Under the pieces are notes generated by a model, which had not been told where the DNA came from, searched no databases, and worked only from the letters and a program-made list of their open reading frames with translations. DNA of 64,000 bases from Isoetes taiwanensis (lineage: Eukaryota > Streptophyta > Lycopodiopsida > Isoetales > Isoetaceae), in contig JAJEKV010000100.1 of NCBI GenBank assembly GCA_021234155.1, positions 2,950,116-3,014,115 on the forward strand. The letters run 5' to 3'. The position numbers and the translations under genes were made by a program. Positions 45,437 through 56,284 of this stretch are shown here, piece after piece (the stretch's first letter is position 1; each line of letters opens with the position of its first letter).

Positions 45437-48200
45437 AACGGCCAAATAATACTTGCCTCCCGTGATACTCGAACCCCATCCAATGAGATGTTAAACCGGG
45501 CTGCCCATCTCTGAACATCACGATACCAGTTGTTTTTATTAGCATCGTCCAATGTTTTTGAGGCTTGTACAGCAATAAATGAAAGTTTATGCTTTCCTTC
45601 AGAACATATTCGCCCTAGAAATCTGATTGTTCTTTCAACTGCCACCATTTCTAGAGGTGCCGAGCCCATTTCTGCAAGCATTATCTCATAAGGAGTGCTT
45701 TTCTTTACCCCAAGAAAGGTTTGAAGAAAGAGCTTTTGTATGCCTTCTAATTTAGCCCATTTTTTCCTTGGGATTGAAGCTCCCCAAATCTCTGACCCAT
45801 ACAAGGCAACTGGCACCACAAGCGCATCAAAAAGTCGCTTAAGCAACGTCCAGGATTGAATATTAGCGTGCCTGCATTTATTGATCATTGCATACAAGGC
45901 CTTTGTAGCAGCAGCAATGCGGTGATTAACACCAGGAGACCAAGGGTGTGAGCAAGCGCAGATTTCATATCCCAAATATTTGTAGGAAGCAGCATGCTCC
46001 ACTATCTCCCCATTGTAATGCATGTCGATCTGTTTGCGTGTCCCAAATCCAAGAACCTTGGTCTTACTATGATTAACCGTCAACCCATATTCAAAACAAA
46101 AGGATTCAAGTGCAACAAGCTGTGCTTGAAGATCCTTCTCGTTATGAGCAGATAGAAGAAGATCATCTGCAAACAGTAAAAGCATTATCCATTTGTGTTG
46201 CAACTTCGGAAAGTTACACCCAGCATCAATCAGATATTGCTCTAAACGATCAATATACATACCAAAGAGTGTCGGTGACAGTGGGCAGCCCTGCTTGACA
46301 CCAGTATCGCTCACAATTATGCCAGATAATCCATTAGGAGTGACGACCCTTCCTTCCACATTTTCATACAACCTTCCAATAGCAACCACCCAATCACTTC
46401 GGACTCCAATTTGTGTTAACTTATCAAGCATTTTCTGTCAAGGAATTGTATTGAATGCCTTGGCAAAATCAACAAAACAGCAATACAATGGCTTCCTCTG
46501 TGCTTTAGCTTCCTCCATCAATGCTCTAATAGTCAAAATATGATCCAAAGTGGATCAGCCTGTCCTTGTGCTCTTTGCCCATTTTCTTCTGTCCATGATA
46601 CCAGCCTCCTATCAAATATAAGACTAAAGAGCTTAGCCAAGATTGGACTTACCATTATTGTGCGATAATTGCTTGGTTCCAGCTCATCTCCAGCTTTATG
46701 GATCGGATGGATAAGGCTAGTTGTCCATGCCTTTGGGAAACCTTCTCTCAGTGCTTGATTAAACATATCTGTGACTCTTGAAACCAATTCATCGCCACCA
46801 GCCCGCAATATTTCTGATGTAAACCCATCTATGTCAGCCGCTTTTCCTCTTGCTAGATCATGAATTCTAGCAAACATCTCCTCTTCTATGATACAAAGGC
46901 CCTCTAGTTCCTTTTGTGGCAATTTCAATTTATCCGATCCTCTCAGATAAAGATAAGAGGCATATGCTTGCCAAACGTCCGGATCTTCTAGCTGTAGCTT
47001 ATTTCTGGATGAGGAAAGTCTCTTCCAAAAGTATTTTGGTTGAGCACATAACTCATGAACCAAGTCCTCTTGCATTTTCTCCATATATGCACGCTTTTTC
47101 TATGCAATTAAATGCTTGTAAGTTCTACAAAGAGTAGGAGTCTTTGCGGCTTTCCGTGCTCGCCTTAATTCATCATCATATCATGCGTTTCTTGGATGTG
47201 TAGATGCCCGCAACTTGTCACTTTTCATACTATAAACAGTTGAGGCGCACTCTTTAATGATTTGGGTGAACATAGCAGCCTTTTCCTCAATTCCCATACA
47301 ATCTGTCAATACTGCACTTTTCTGTTTAAAAAGCTCCTCAAACAACTTATCACTGGCTGATACATATCTAAATTTAGGCAGCTTGAAGCATTTTGAAGTC
47401 TCGGGTTTACTTGTTTCCATCTCAAGACTCAAAATTAGCGGTGCGTGGTCAGATTCAGGGACAAATTCACCCACTTTAAATGCACTGATCATTCTAATCA
47501 TTTGCGGGCTACCAATGATGTAATCCACTACTGAGTATGAAAAATGTTGCCTCTCATTATGACATCCTCTGTAAGTGAATAGATGTGAAAATGCTGGAGA
47601 AACTAACCCATTGTAAATGATCATGTCTAAGGAAGCACAAACATTTAACAATTGCTGACCTGCCTTATTTACTTCCTTATGAGCACTGATCCTATGCCAA
47701 CTTCCATCTTCGATTACCAAATTTCCAGGTCCATCACATATGGATATATCATATGCTTGTTGATCGCCGGTCCATCCATTGAAGTCCCCTAAAAGAACTA
47801 TATCATGGTCCTCTCTCCATTCTTGCAGTCTCAAACCAAGTCTTAGCAAATCACATCATTATCATATGAACTGGGAGGGAAATAGCAAAATACCAGTAGA
47901 AGATGACGGTTATCAAGAGACCCATTCTTGAGTTCAATCCCTAAAAACTATTTGCTTTCCTCATCACAAAATAGCAGAGAAGCGTTGTTCAACTTTTCTC
48001 GGATATAGCATGCAATGCCGCCAAATGGTCTTCCACGCATCGGCCTAGGATGAAAGATGGATACTAATTGATATCCTGCTATTTGTGGCAGCATATTGAG
48101 TTCATTTTCCCAAGTCTCTGTTAGACATAGAATATCATATTTATTCTGATACAGATATTGTAAACCAGCCTCTTTCTGTCCTCTGATATTCCAACATAGC
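45406..48200 (-). pseudogene. LINE A ORF2: endonuclease and reverse transcriptase
   Basis: The endonuclease begins near 48196 with IEALCWNIRGQKEAG and keeps LTETW (about 48115), VLLGDFNGWTGD (about 47790) and ESDHAPLILS (about 47455). A TAG interrupts it near 47938 and a frameshift follows near 47850. The reverse transcriptase keeps LAKLFSLIFDRRLVSWTEEN (about 46620), VKQGCPLSPTLFGMYIDRLE (about 46280) and LLFADDLLLSA (about 46170). A frameshift lies near 46540-46440. The protein stops at 45406, where LINE B begins. All catalytic motifs survive as text, but the breaks preclude activity. Confidence 0.85.
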
Positions 48201-48232
48201 GCCTCAATTTTGGAAGTATTCGGGATTAATTC

Positions 48233-48984
48233 CTATGCCTCCCTTCTTTCCCTAATAATGACCTTCCCATTGCGATATACAGCCCACTTTCCAGCATCTC
48301 GTGCTTCTTTCACCTTCGCCATGGCTGCCGGCCTCTCTTGCAATTGTTGCCAAGTTAAGTCTTCACAAACTCTAAATGATGTTCCCTTTAATTCGAATCC
48401 TTTACTCAAAATTTCAGTTCTTCCTGATTCATCCTTGCATTTGACTATGATATGGCGGAATTTACCTTCAATCTTTTTGCCAGACCGCCAAGCATCAGTT
48501 ATCATAGGTTCTTTGATCTTCATTTGTTCTTTGAAGAATGTGATGGCCGTTCCATTGTAATTTCATCTTTCTCTTCTTCAATTCCGATCACCCTGAGGCG
48601 AAGAGTCCTCTTTTGCTTTTCATGTTCCTCGGTAAGGAGAGATTGTACCTCATCTTTTCCGATGCTATCTTGTTCTCTTTTATAACCTGTTTCTTGCAGT
48701 TGGTTTTCAATAACTTGGATCCGGTCTTTGAGAGTCTCAATTGTATTTTGCAAATGAGTGACCTGCTCAACAAGAGACCTGAGTTCTTGAACTTCTTCTC
48801 GTGCTTTTCTTAATTCAGAACTATCAACCTCTCTGGATTTTTGAAGACCGCGAACAATGAGCATCAATTCCTTCCATTCTGCCATAGGTACTATTACTAT
48901 TTCAGAGTCGGAATCTCCAGCAGCACTAGAAGCCCCTTTTTTACTTTTTGCCATCAAAAACGTCACTTGCCTTTTCGTATGCAA
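48233..48984 (-). pseudogene. LINE A ORF1, coiled coil and RNA-binding
   Basis: The first part (48984-48520) has a Lys-rich start (FLMAKSKKGASSAAGDSDSE), then a long heptad coiled coil (LRSLVEQVTHLQNTIETLKD). The second (48523-48233) continues in another frame with KIEGKFRHIIVKCKDESGRT and ends in Arg-rich KVIIRERREA. This matches the coiled-coil plus RRM-like layout of L1-type ORF1 proteins. One frameshift near 48520 breaks it. Confidence 0.65.
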
Positions 48985-49384
48985 ATCTGGAAACCGCTTC
49001 TACAAATCAACTGTGCAAATTGCGTAAGGAAATCACCTGAACAAATCGCTTCTGCAAATTGCCTATGGAAATCGTCTTTAGAAATCACTTGAAAAAATTG
49101 CATGTGGAAACCGCATATGGAAACCGCCTCTGTAAATCAAAGTGCACGCTCTCTTCCTCTAGATTTCCTTGAAGATACGTGTTCACCTTAACTACCAGGT
49201 TGTGAAAAAGAAATTATGTTTTAACATCTATACGACTTTCCACCCATTCTGAGATATTGTTGGAGAATTGTAGAATAGTTCTTGTAGAATAGGTGTACAT
49301 TTGCTGCATCATTATGGATTGTGTGGAGAATAGAAAGTACGTAGGAATAACTCCACATATGGAGTGCCCTCTAGATCAATCTAT

Positions 49385-49665
49385 ATATCAAGGATTTTCG
49401 CCAGGTGGACGTCGGCGCCAGGTGGACGACAGGTGGATGCCACGTGGATGCCAGGTGGACGCCAGGTGGCGACTGAGCAAATCTGTCACGCCAAGTGGAC
49501 GTCGGCGCCAGGTGGACGCCAGGTAGATGTCGGCGACGTGACGTCGCATGCGACGTCACGTGACATTACAGACCGCATGCCACGTCAGTACGTCTTTGCC
49601 ACGTGGTGCCAACAGGCATGTGACCGTTGACTAGACGTCGCATGCGACGTGACGTCCCCTGTGAC
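49385..49665 (+). repeat. GCCAGGTGGACG minisatellite with ACGT palindromes
   Basis: From 49400 to 49530 a 10-12 base unit, GCCAGGTGGACG, is repeated about nine times with small changes. It passes into a 26-bp perfect palindrome at 49536-49561, centred on GTCGCATGCGAC, and a second one centred on ACGTCGCATGCGACGT at about 49634-49649. ACGT, TGACG and CACGTG words are very frequent between them. Confidence 0.8.
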
Positions 49666-49690
49666 GTAATGGATTTTTATATAAGTAGCC
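49536..49690 (+). promoter_or_regulatory. Promoter-like block: ACGT cores then TATA box
   Basis: GACGTCAC, CACGTG and TGACGT cores, the known binding words of plant bZIP and bHLH factors, cluster between 49535 and 49672. TTTTATATAAG follows at 49675-49685, a good TATA box about 10 bases downstream of the last TGACGTAA. Transcription would start around 49715. What it would drive is unclear: downstream are tandem repeats and the short frames at 50260-50836. Promoter activity is inference. Confidence 0.45.
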
Positions 49691-49899
49691 CTTTCCCGGC
49701 CTTCATTGTTATTTTCAGCCTAGTGCCTTTGGTATTCTTTTTTTAAACCAGATCTTACACTTGTTGCTGCCCTACATGGATCGCCATGGTCACCGTCTTG
49801 ATCGACAGATTGATGTTGTCTTGGGACCAGGGGAGGCTTCATATGCGGAACCCTCACATGTGAGTGACTGATTCTTGTATTTAGTAGCCTAGACATATA

Positions 49900-50220
49900 T
49901 AAACTAGGAGAGGACCAGGTGCGCGTAGTAAAAAAAAACGCAGGTGTTTTGGTCAAGGACATGGTCGCTTCCACCTTGAGTGGAGAGGACCAGGTGCGCC
50001 GAGCCCAAACTCACCTTCATACCTTTCTGAGTACAATGTATATTACAAAATTGAGGTGTCGCGTAGTCAAGGTCATATGTCGACTTCACCTTGAGTGGAG
50101 GGGACTCTATGTATCGGGGCTAGCGTGTCTCCAAAATCTTTATTGCAATAGAAACTTATATAAGGGTTGTACTCGGGAAAGGGCATGGTCGGCTTCACCT
50201 TGAGTGGAGAGGACTAGGTG
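49900..50220 (+). repeat. About 105-bp tandem repeat
   Basis: TTCACCTTGAGTGGAGAGGA and close variants recur at about 49971, 50082 and 50193, with a half copy (GGAGAGGACCAGGTGCGC) at 49906. Each is preceded by CATGGTCG or CATATGTCG. The array lies between the TATA box and the next open frame. Confidence 0.75.
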
Positions 50221-50259
50221 TCCTGGCCCAATTCTATCCGTTTTATACTACCATATGTA

Positions 50260-50836
50260 TCTATCACAGCCGTTCAAACTATTGTGCAGTATATAGTACT
50301 TACCTTTTGTAATTCGCAAAGGGACAAAATAGTTTGCGATTGTAAAAGATGTATGGGGCTGAAGCGGCGAATTAGAACGGTTGTTAAAGACCATCTGATA
50401 AGATTTGGTACATTTGAACAACCCACCGGATCTGATGCTCGTCATGGATAACAGGTTGGTATACAATGATTATTATTATTTTTTTTTTTTTAAGAGTATC
50501 TCTCCCAGTTCAAGTATATATTCATGATGTTTATGATATCTAAATATGTAGGTAGATGATGCCGGTGTCTCCTCCAAAATAGATGTGGATTTTGGTTTAA
50601 TGTTGTCCATAGAGGCATATGAAACCGAAGCAATAACCCGTTTCATCAATAATGTCGATGGGTGCCGCTCAACGTTGAGTGTTCCCCTGCGTGAAAGAAC
50701 ACGAAGGGCTACAATCATGAGAACATTACATGTGTCGCACATTTCCCAAGAACGCTTGGCCTCACTGCCCGACCGTAAAATTCCTGAAGAATTGCAAAGA
50801 TTAGTCCGACCCTTTGCTAATCGAGCTGTTGCTTGA
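50260..50836 (+). pseudogene. Possible transposase-associated domain remnant
   Basis: The frame at 50260-50451 includes KIVCDCKRCMGLKRRIRTVV followed by KDHLIRFG, which resembles the C.C..C...V..HL...G pattern of the transposase-associated domain found at the N-terminus of plant CACTA/EnSpm proteins. A second open stretch at 50552-50836 (VDFGLMLSIEAYETEAITRF) begins after TATGTAG, a plausible acceptor, but a TAA at 50449 separates the two. No DDE core is present. It might be a small TE-derived gene under the promoter-like block upstream. Confidence 0.3.
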
Positions 50837-50837
50837 T

Positions 50838-51250
50838 GAAATCGACCTGATAAATTGAATCCCGACCTGAGAAATTGACTGTTAAATCCAGAACACAGAA
50901 ACTCCATACCTGAATCCGACCTCAAGAATGCCGAATCCGACCTGAAGAACTGCCAAAATCTATCTGAAGCTTGATTAACAACCGAATCTGACCTGAAGAG
51001 TTGCACAAATCGACCTGAAGCTTGAAGACTTTTCATATTTGTAGCAATGTCACTTCATGTCCCACATGCCCAAAATACAAAAGTCAAAGCAGCAGAAAAC
51101 ATAAAAGCTCTCCTTCATTACGCGTGAAGTGAAATCCTTCATTATGTGTGAAGTGAAATTGAAAGTAACAGCAAAATCAAAGCACCATAAGACATAAAAG
51201 CTCTACTTCGTTACGTGTGAAGTGAAATTGCAAGCAACAGCACAAAAGAT
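50838..51250. repeat. ACCTGAAG repeats and a direct duplication
   Basis: From 50843 to 51028 the unit AATCYGACCTGAAGAATTG recurs about seven times with changes. From 51080 to 51240 the segment CATAAAAGCTCTACTTCGTT with ACGTGTGAAGTGAAATTG is present twice, about 100 bases apart, with an extra inner copy of GTGTGAAGTGAAAT. Confidence 0.65.
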
Positions 51251-51502
51251 GTATGCAAATACAACATGGGTCATATATTACAATGTAGAAAACAGCTGTA
51301 CAACTGAAGTGGTTAGCTGCATGTACATCATCTGTTCCACAACTGTGACTGCAAAGCATGCTATGCCATCAACATGAGCATCCAAAAGAAGATCCGCCAT
51401 CACCTCGGATCCTCAGTTACAGAAGCAATGCACCACAAAAACACCTACACTAAACTACTCTGCAAAAACAACTGCACAATAGTGTCTCCAGGAAAGTGCA
51501 CA

Positions 51503-52854
51503 CTAAGCTTGCATAGTCCGAAACGATGTCCTAGCAAGCCTCTCCAATGCATTCAAATGCTTTATGAGTGTGGCCCTCATGAGATTCATGTGGCCTCGAA
51601 ATACCCTGTGCTGCTTCAGCGACACCTTCAGATCATCCATGTCCAAGCAATGCAAGGCTTCATCAAGACACTGCAAGGTATTCCCCAGAGCTGTCTTCAA
51701 TTCACGAATGGACATCATCGTCTCTTTGGCAAGCAACTCCACATCCACGTGCAAATGAAAGCACTTTGAGCTGCCATCAGCACCAACATGCCCATCTGGA
51801 ACGCGCTCTTCATCGGAGTCCGTGTCAAGATTCACTACTGGGCTGAAAATTGCATTTGCATCTGCTACTCCTTCAGGCTTCTCCAACTCTGTACGACCTC
51901 CTAGAAGAAACAAGAAATATATACATAAGCACCAACTTTGAGAATCAGCTACATAGCAGTGAAGGTGCTATCCTCCACACCCACGGGAACGAAATCATCC
52001 CATGTGCTTGGATTTTGCACATCCACAGGCTGTGGACAGCCCACCCCATCATCCAACTCTTCATCACTGTCCATGTCACAACCATTCGCCTCACCAAGCT
52101 TGACATCAGTATGAGCATCCCAATAACGTCTTCTCCCCTTACCAATTCGCTCAATCGGAACAACTCCAGGAGGCAGCCCAAACAAGACATTCCTCACATC
52201 ACTCCGGGATGCATGCGCAGGATCTAAAGTAATTCTCCAGGCAGCCTCAACACGATGCTGGGAAATGAAGGTTGTGTTTGTTGGCAGGACCCATGATCCA
52301 CTGAAAACAAACTTCTCGGTTTGAAGCATTCTACATATGGTTTGAACAAGCGAGGCACTAACGTGCCTACGGCTATGGTACATATGAAAATGTTTTGCTT
52401 TTGCAAACAAGTTACGGTTGTCAAGAGTGACGCAGTTCTTAATATCTCCAGCCCCATACAGAGCATAGAGATTCTTCCCCCTTTCAATCTGATCTGCTGT
52501 CACATTCTTCATGTGATGTCTATGATGCAGCTTACAAAAATCCTTGAGGCAGTAGCCTATCATGCCCTCGTAACAGTGCATCTTTGTGTCTTTGAGGGCT
52601 TTGCACAAGATAACACCCCCAGCAGGTTTATGTGTGTCCCATCCCAGGGTCTTTTTCAGCCTCAAGTTGACAGCAACGGGACTAGTGAGAGCCATTCTAA
52701 ACACTACCTGAACATGGAGATGGTCCAGGTTGGAGCCCCCCTCCAAGCTCACAATACCCCCCAGGCACCCAGACTCCAAAAAGCCACACATAGAAGTGTA
52801 TATTGATTCCCATATATCTACACCACCAACACTAACAGTAACACTCAGGTCCAA
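51503..52854 (-). pseudogene. HUH endonuclease, Replitron-type
   Basis: Open from 52854 to 51949 (301 codons; no ATG at its left edge). Residues 45-49 are HLHVQ, the HUH metal-binding motif (about 52716-52722). Residues 99-105 are IGYCLKD, giving the catalytic Tyr at about 52553 and a Lys three residues on, the YxxK arrangement of Rep-type single-Tyr enzymes that nick and join DNA. The second half holds RVEAAWRITLDPAHASRSDV and LFGLPPGVVPIERIGK, then an acidic stretch. A short intron (GT at about 51946, CTTCTAG at about 51908) would join it to 51907-51503, a helical C-terminus with SDEERVPDGH and LGNTLQCLDEALHCLDMDDL. Upstream frames are shifted, so the whole gene is probably broken, but the catalytic domain is intact. 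Confidence 0.65.
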
Positions 52855-52859
52855 GGAAG

Positions 52860-53400
52860 AAGGTTCATCTCTGGTAGCAGTACCATGTCTGCAAGCTTCT
52901 TGCCTCCAGGAAAAACTTGTTTCCCTGGACCCCTATCTATAAACACACCAGTTGGTGTGGCGAAATTCACACCTTTGGCACAAGGCCGGCCTGCCTGCTC
53001 CAGAAGGGTGCAGAGGGACGTCTATGCGAACAGCTTGCTCCACTTCCATGTGGGAGTCTGCTATGGCCAAATTCGCACCTTTTGCACAAGGGCTGCTTCA
53101 GAGGTCTGGACAGCAGGAGCATGCGGCCTCACAGCCTCGTGCAACAGGCCCAACAGACTGCACCACTTCCATGTGGGAGCTCTTGTGGAAATTGGAATCA
53201 TCTGCAAGGCTAAAACCTTTCCATAGACTCCTACAGGCAGCAACAGCATTGCTCTCTGGAGGCCTCCCTTCTGCATCCAACGACCCTTTCCCGGCTGCCC
53301 TTGCAAGCTTACGAAATAACATCTTCTACCCTTCTAAAAAACAAACTCACATCTTACCTGCACTTCCAATAGATGCCGAAGAAGCCATCGCCACTCACCA
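52860..53400 (-). pseudogene. Cys-rich N-terminal region of HUH gene, frameshifted
   Basis: Minus-strand stretches in three frames include MASSASIGSA from an ATG at 53388, then LCKRCEFGHSRLPHGSGASC (about 53095-53035), CQRCEFRHTNWC (about 52980) and FIDRGPGKQVFPGGKKLADM (about 52945-52885), which stops just as the HUH frame begins. The CxxCEF..H and LPHGSGA motifs occur twice each, matching a DNA repeat (CCACTTCCATGTGGGAG at 53040 and 53163, plus strand). This looks like a duplicated zinc-binding module ahead of the endonuclease; the frameshifts make it non-functional as it stands. Confidence 0.45.
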
Positions 53401-53499
53401 AAACACAAACCCCAGCAGGCTGATCTGAGCAGAGCCTGCATTTCTAGGTAGTTCCACCTGTCCGGCCGGCTCCATCGGGCTGCTCTTAGCAGCCCCCGT

Positions 53500-56280
53500 G
53501 AAGATTAATCCCTGTTATTTCCGACCACGCATGAATGCACAGAGAGAACTAGAAGTCCCCTCAGACCATGGGCGAAACGAAAATTATCAGACCATGGGCG
53601 AAATGAAAATTGGGCGCCCTTTTTTCGGCCTACCGACGCCAGAATATAGAGACGTGAAATTTTGGGGACGTAATCATGCCATTATATGAGAGTCTATATT
53701 CTAAGATCTCGTGCCCTAAAAACAAAACTAGTGTAACCTAATGGTTCTTATAGATCCCTCCAAGCTATTTGGAGCATATGATATATTGTTGTAACAATCC
53801 TACAAAAACTTCAAGCATCAGGACAATCCAAAAATACATCTTTGCATGTCATTGACTAATATACAATGCTAATATAATAGATCATCAAAGTGCACAAAAC
53901 GAGCAAAGATCAGCCAAAGAACTAAAGTTGGTCTATGAGTCTTGCCAATTCATATTAGGAAGCTTGACAAAATGATACATGGCCTTAGGGGAACTAGCAT
54001 CCATTCACTGTTCTTCACATGCTCTTGTAGACAAAATCATCATCATCATCATCAAATGGAGATAAGCATCGGCCACCAATTGGGGGGACCCCCAGATGAA
54101 AAGATCAACAATACTAGGGGGATAAAGGATGTGTTACAACCCCCAAGACACAAGGTATATCTCTCAGTTCAATGGATTGAGCCAAGCATGTTCAACTGAG
54201 TCTTCAGGTAGTCCAATTTCCATACCCCCTGGGCAAGCCATGGCATGTAAGAGGTAGACTATAGCTCCCAAGTAGAGGCTCCAGACAACGTGGAAGGTAT
54301 TGATTCCAATGTAAGATACAAGGAGAAATGTAAGGGGTCTAGAGTTGAAAGCAAGATGGAGTAACACATGCACTGTATAAGCATGCATATAATCTCTATA
54401 TCAATCTGTTGACCATTAATCTAATAATGGTCAGTAAATTGATTGAAAGATTCAAATCATCTATAACATACAGCACCATGTGTCCTACATGTATGGTATA
54501 TAAGTATGGTGTTGCATATAAATAGCTGAAGTTGGGCTCTCTTGTGATAAATTGAGCTCTATCATGAAAACAGAGAGACTATCTCAGTGCGAATCTCTAA
54601 GAATTCAAAACAATTGGGAACTTCTAGGATTCATTCTAGTCAAAATCGAAATATCTTAAAAATTCTGGTATTAGGGGTGGTTTAGATGCACCAGCATTGT
54701 CACAACAATTCCCTGTCTTGCATGAAGAAACCTGAAGAAAAACGGTGACAGTTGAGAATAATGGCCAACCATTTTTCGTGGGCGACTCTCTACCCGCGAT
54801 GCTCAATGGCACATGTAAAGTGCTCCTTAATCATACATGCCTCAACCTATACCTACATAATGTGGAGACACATAGACCTCTTCTTTACATGCATGAACAG
54901 TCTAAAGATTCTCCACTAATCATTATAGAAATCGTATATTTCTTTGATTATGGGCCCAACTTTCCCAACACAACAGAAGCATAGTTGAAGAGTCATAGGG
55001 GAGATGCTTGGCTTTACAAAGTTGAACTGTCATGGATCGTTAAACATCCATTGAATGTAGATGTTTCATATCTATAGACAAGATATGCATCCCGTCTTTA
55101 CATGCATTATAATACAAGCAATAGTTAAATTATATTCCCCATTGATTAGTACATTTGTCCAAGACATCGGATGTGAAGAGGGTTACCATCTAGAATCTAG
55201 AATTTGTCAGACAAACCCTGAAAAGACGAAGGTAATTGGAAAATAATGTATGGTGGCCCACTCCATGAAATTCTAAGCATTGCAAAAAAAAGTTTTGGCC
55301 CCCACAATTCCAATTTATAAGTAAAAAGTAATAAAATACATTGTAGTCAGCTATTTGATGCTTTAGAATAAGCAAAAGGACTGACCCTACACTAATTTAC
55401 ATATGTATTTGAGAAAAAGTCAAATTTACCTTTACAAAGATAACCTAAAACTAATCCTTTATGGCAAGCCTTAGAAAAGTCATATCTGCAAGCAGCATCA
55501 TGCTTTCAAAAGTGGACTGGTCATATTGCTCTAGAACTTTGTTCCCAATCAAAAAAGGAAGATGACGAAGGCAAACAATATCAAGAGATATTCAAGATTT
55601 TATTTGGTCTAATTCTTTACCAAATCCAACATATGCATATACAAGACCTTTTTACTTATTACTGCTAGCTACAATTCCTTAACAAGGGTATGTAGAAAGA
55701 CCCCAGGATTTCCCTCACATCAAACAAATGGGAAGAATTTCTTTTTCTAAGGTCAGATTATGCACCCCGATTTGAAAGATCAACCTCTGAATAATGCAAT
55801 GTAGTTACACAAATCAAGACAATGAAATCATTGTCTCCTACCTGTTAGCATTTCTACGACTTGCATGGTTTCCAGCAGCACCAGCATCCTTCTGAGGTCA
55901 CTCTTGTTGTTGCAAACCTTGAAGTCTGAATTCAGGCAGCCATTTGTCTTGCAAGGTGATGAAGCAAGGATTTCAACTCTAACACGTCCTTGGCGCATCC
56001 AACTTAACTTCATGTTTAATCAAAGAGACTGCAAATGGAGTGCCATATAGAACATGAAGAGAGAGCCATTTGAGTGGATCAGTTGAATTGTCAAGTTGCC
56101 ACATGGCAACTAAAACGCTTTTGGCTCGCAGTATTTGAGTAATTTGGAGATTTTTGTCCTCCAGTATCAATAAAAACTGCCCTAGTGGCAAAATGCAGGA
56201 TGCTTATTCTCAATTGAATTGTCAATTCAAGTTCCTGAATCAATTACCTATAAATTGCAATCCCAAACAATGGTATTAGC
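53500..56280. other. AT-rich spacer between HUH element and SRS gene
   Basis: I find no gene. There is a short (CAT)n run at about 54030-54050 and two TATA-like words (GGTATATAAG at 54496, CATATAAATAG at 54513) without an obvious reading frame downstream. A frame of 79 codons at 54745-54984 looks slightly protein-like (PLLYMHEQSKDSPLIIIEIV) but matches nothing I know. The last part would hold the 3' UTR of the SRS gene. Confidence 0.45.
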
Positions 56281-56284
56281 AAAA

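Larger units (their letters stand above)
45406..48990 (-). mobile_element. LINE A, outer element, main part
   Basis: On the minus strand: ORF1 (48984-48233), endonuclease (about 48196-47181) and reverse transcriptase (47084-45406). The 3' end is missing here and appears to continue at 41030-40601 beyond LINE B. Sequence similarity to LINE B is visible only at the protein level, so the two belong to different families. Confidence 0.8.
51503..53400 (-). mobile_element. Replitron-like HUH element, coding part
   Basis: The minus strand encodes a single-tyrosine HUH endonuclease (see the gene entry at 51503-52854) with a decayed Cys-rich region before it (53400-52860). Replitrons are eukaryotic DNA transposons of green algae and other eukaryotes that carry this type of enzyme and no helicase. 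No helicase is seen within 3 kb either side. I cannot define the element's ends: no terminal inverted repeat is apparent near 51250 or 53500. Confidence 0.6.

Noticed and set aside
40651-48990. Group II intron, retron or diversity-generating reverse transcriptase
   Set aside because: The ORF1, endonuclease, FADD reverse transcriptase and terminal zinc segment order is that of an L1-type LINE.
51949-52854. Integrated geminivirus-like Rep
   Set aside because: HUH and Tyr motifs are shared, but the protein continues without a superfamily 3 helicase and has a Cys-rich lead and a long acidic tail, which fits a Replitron better.
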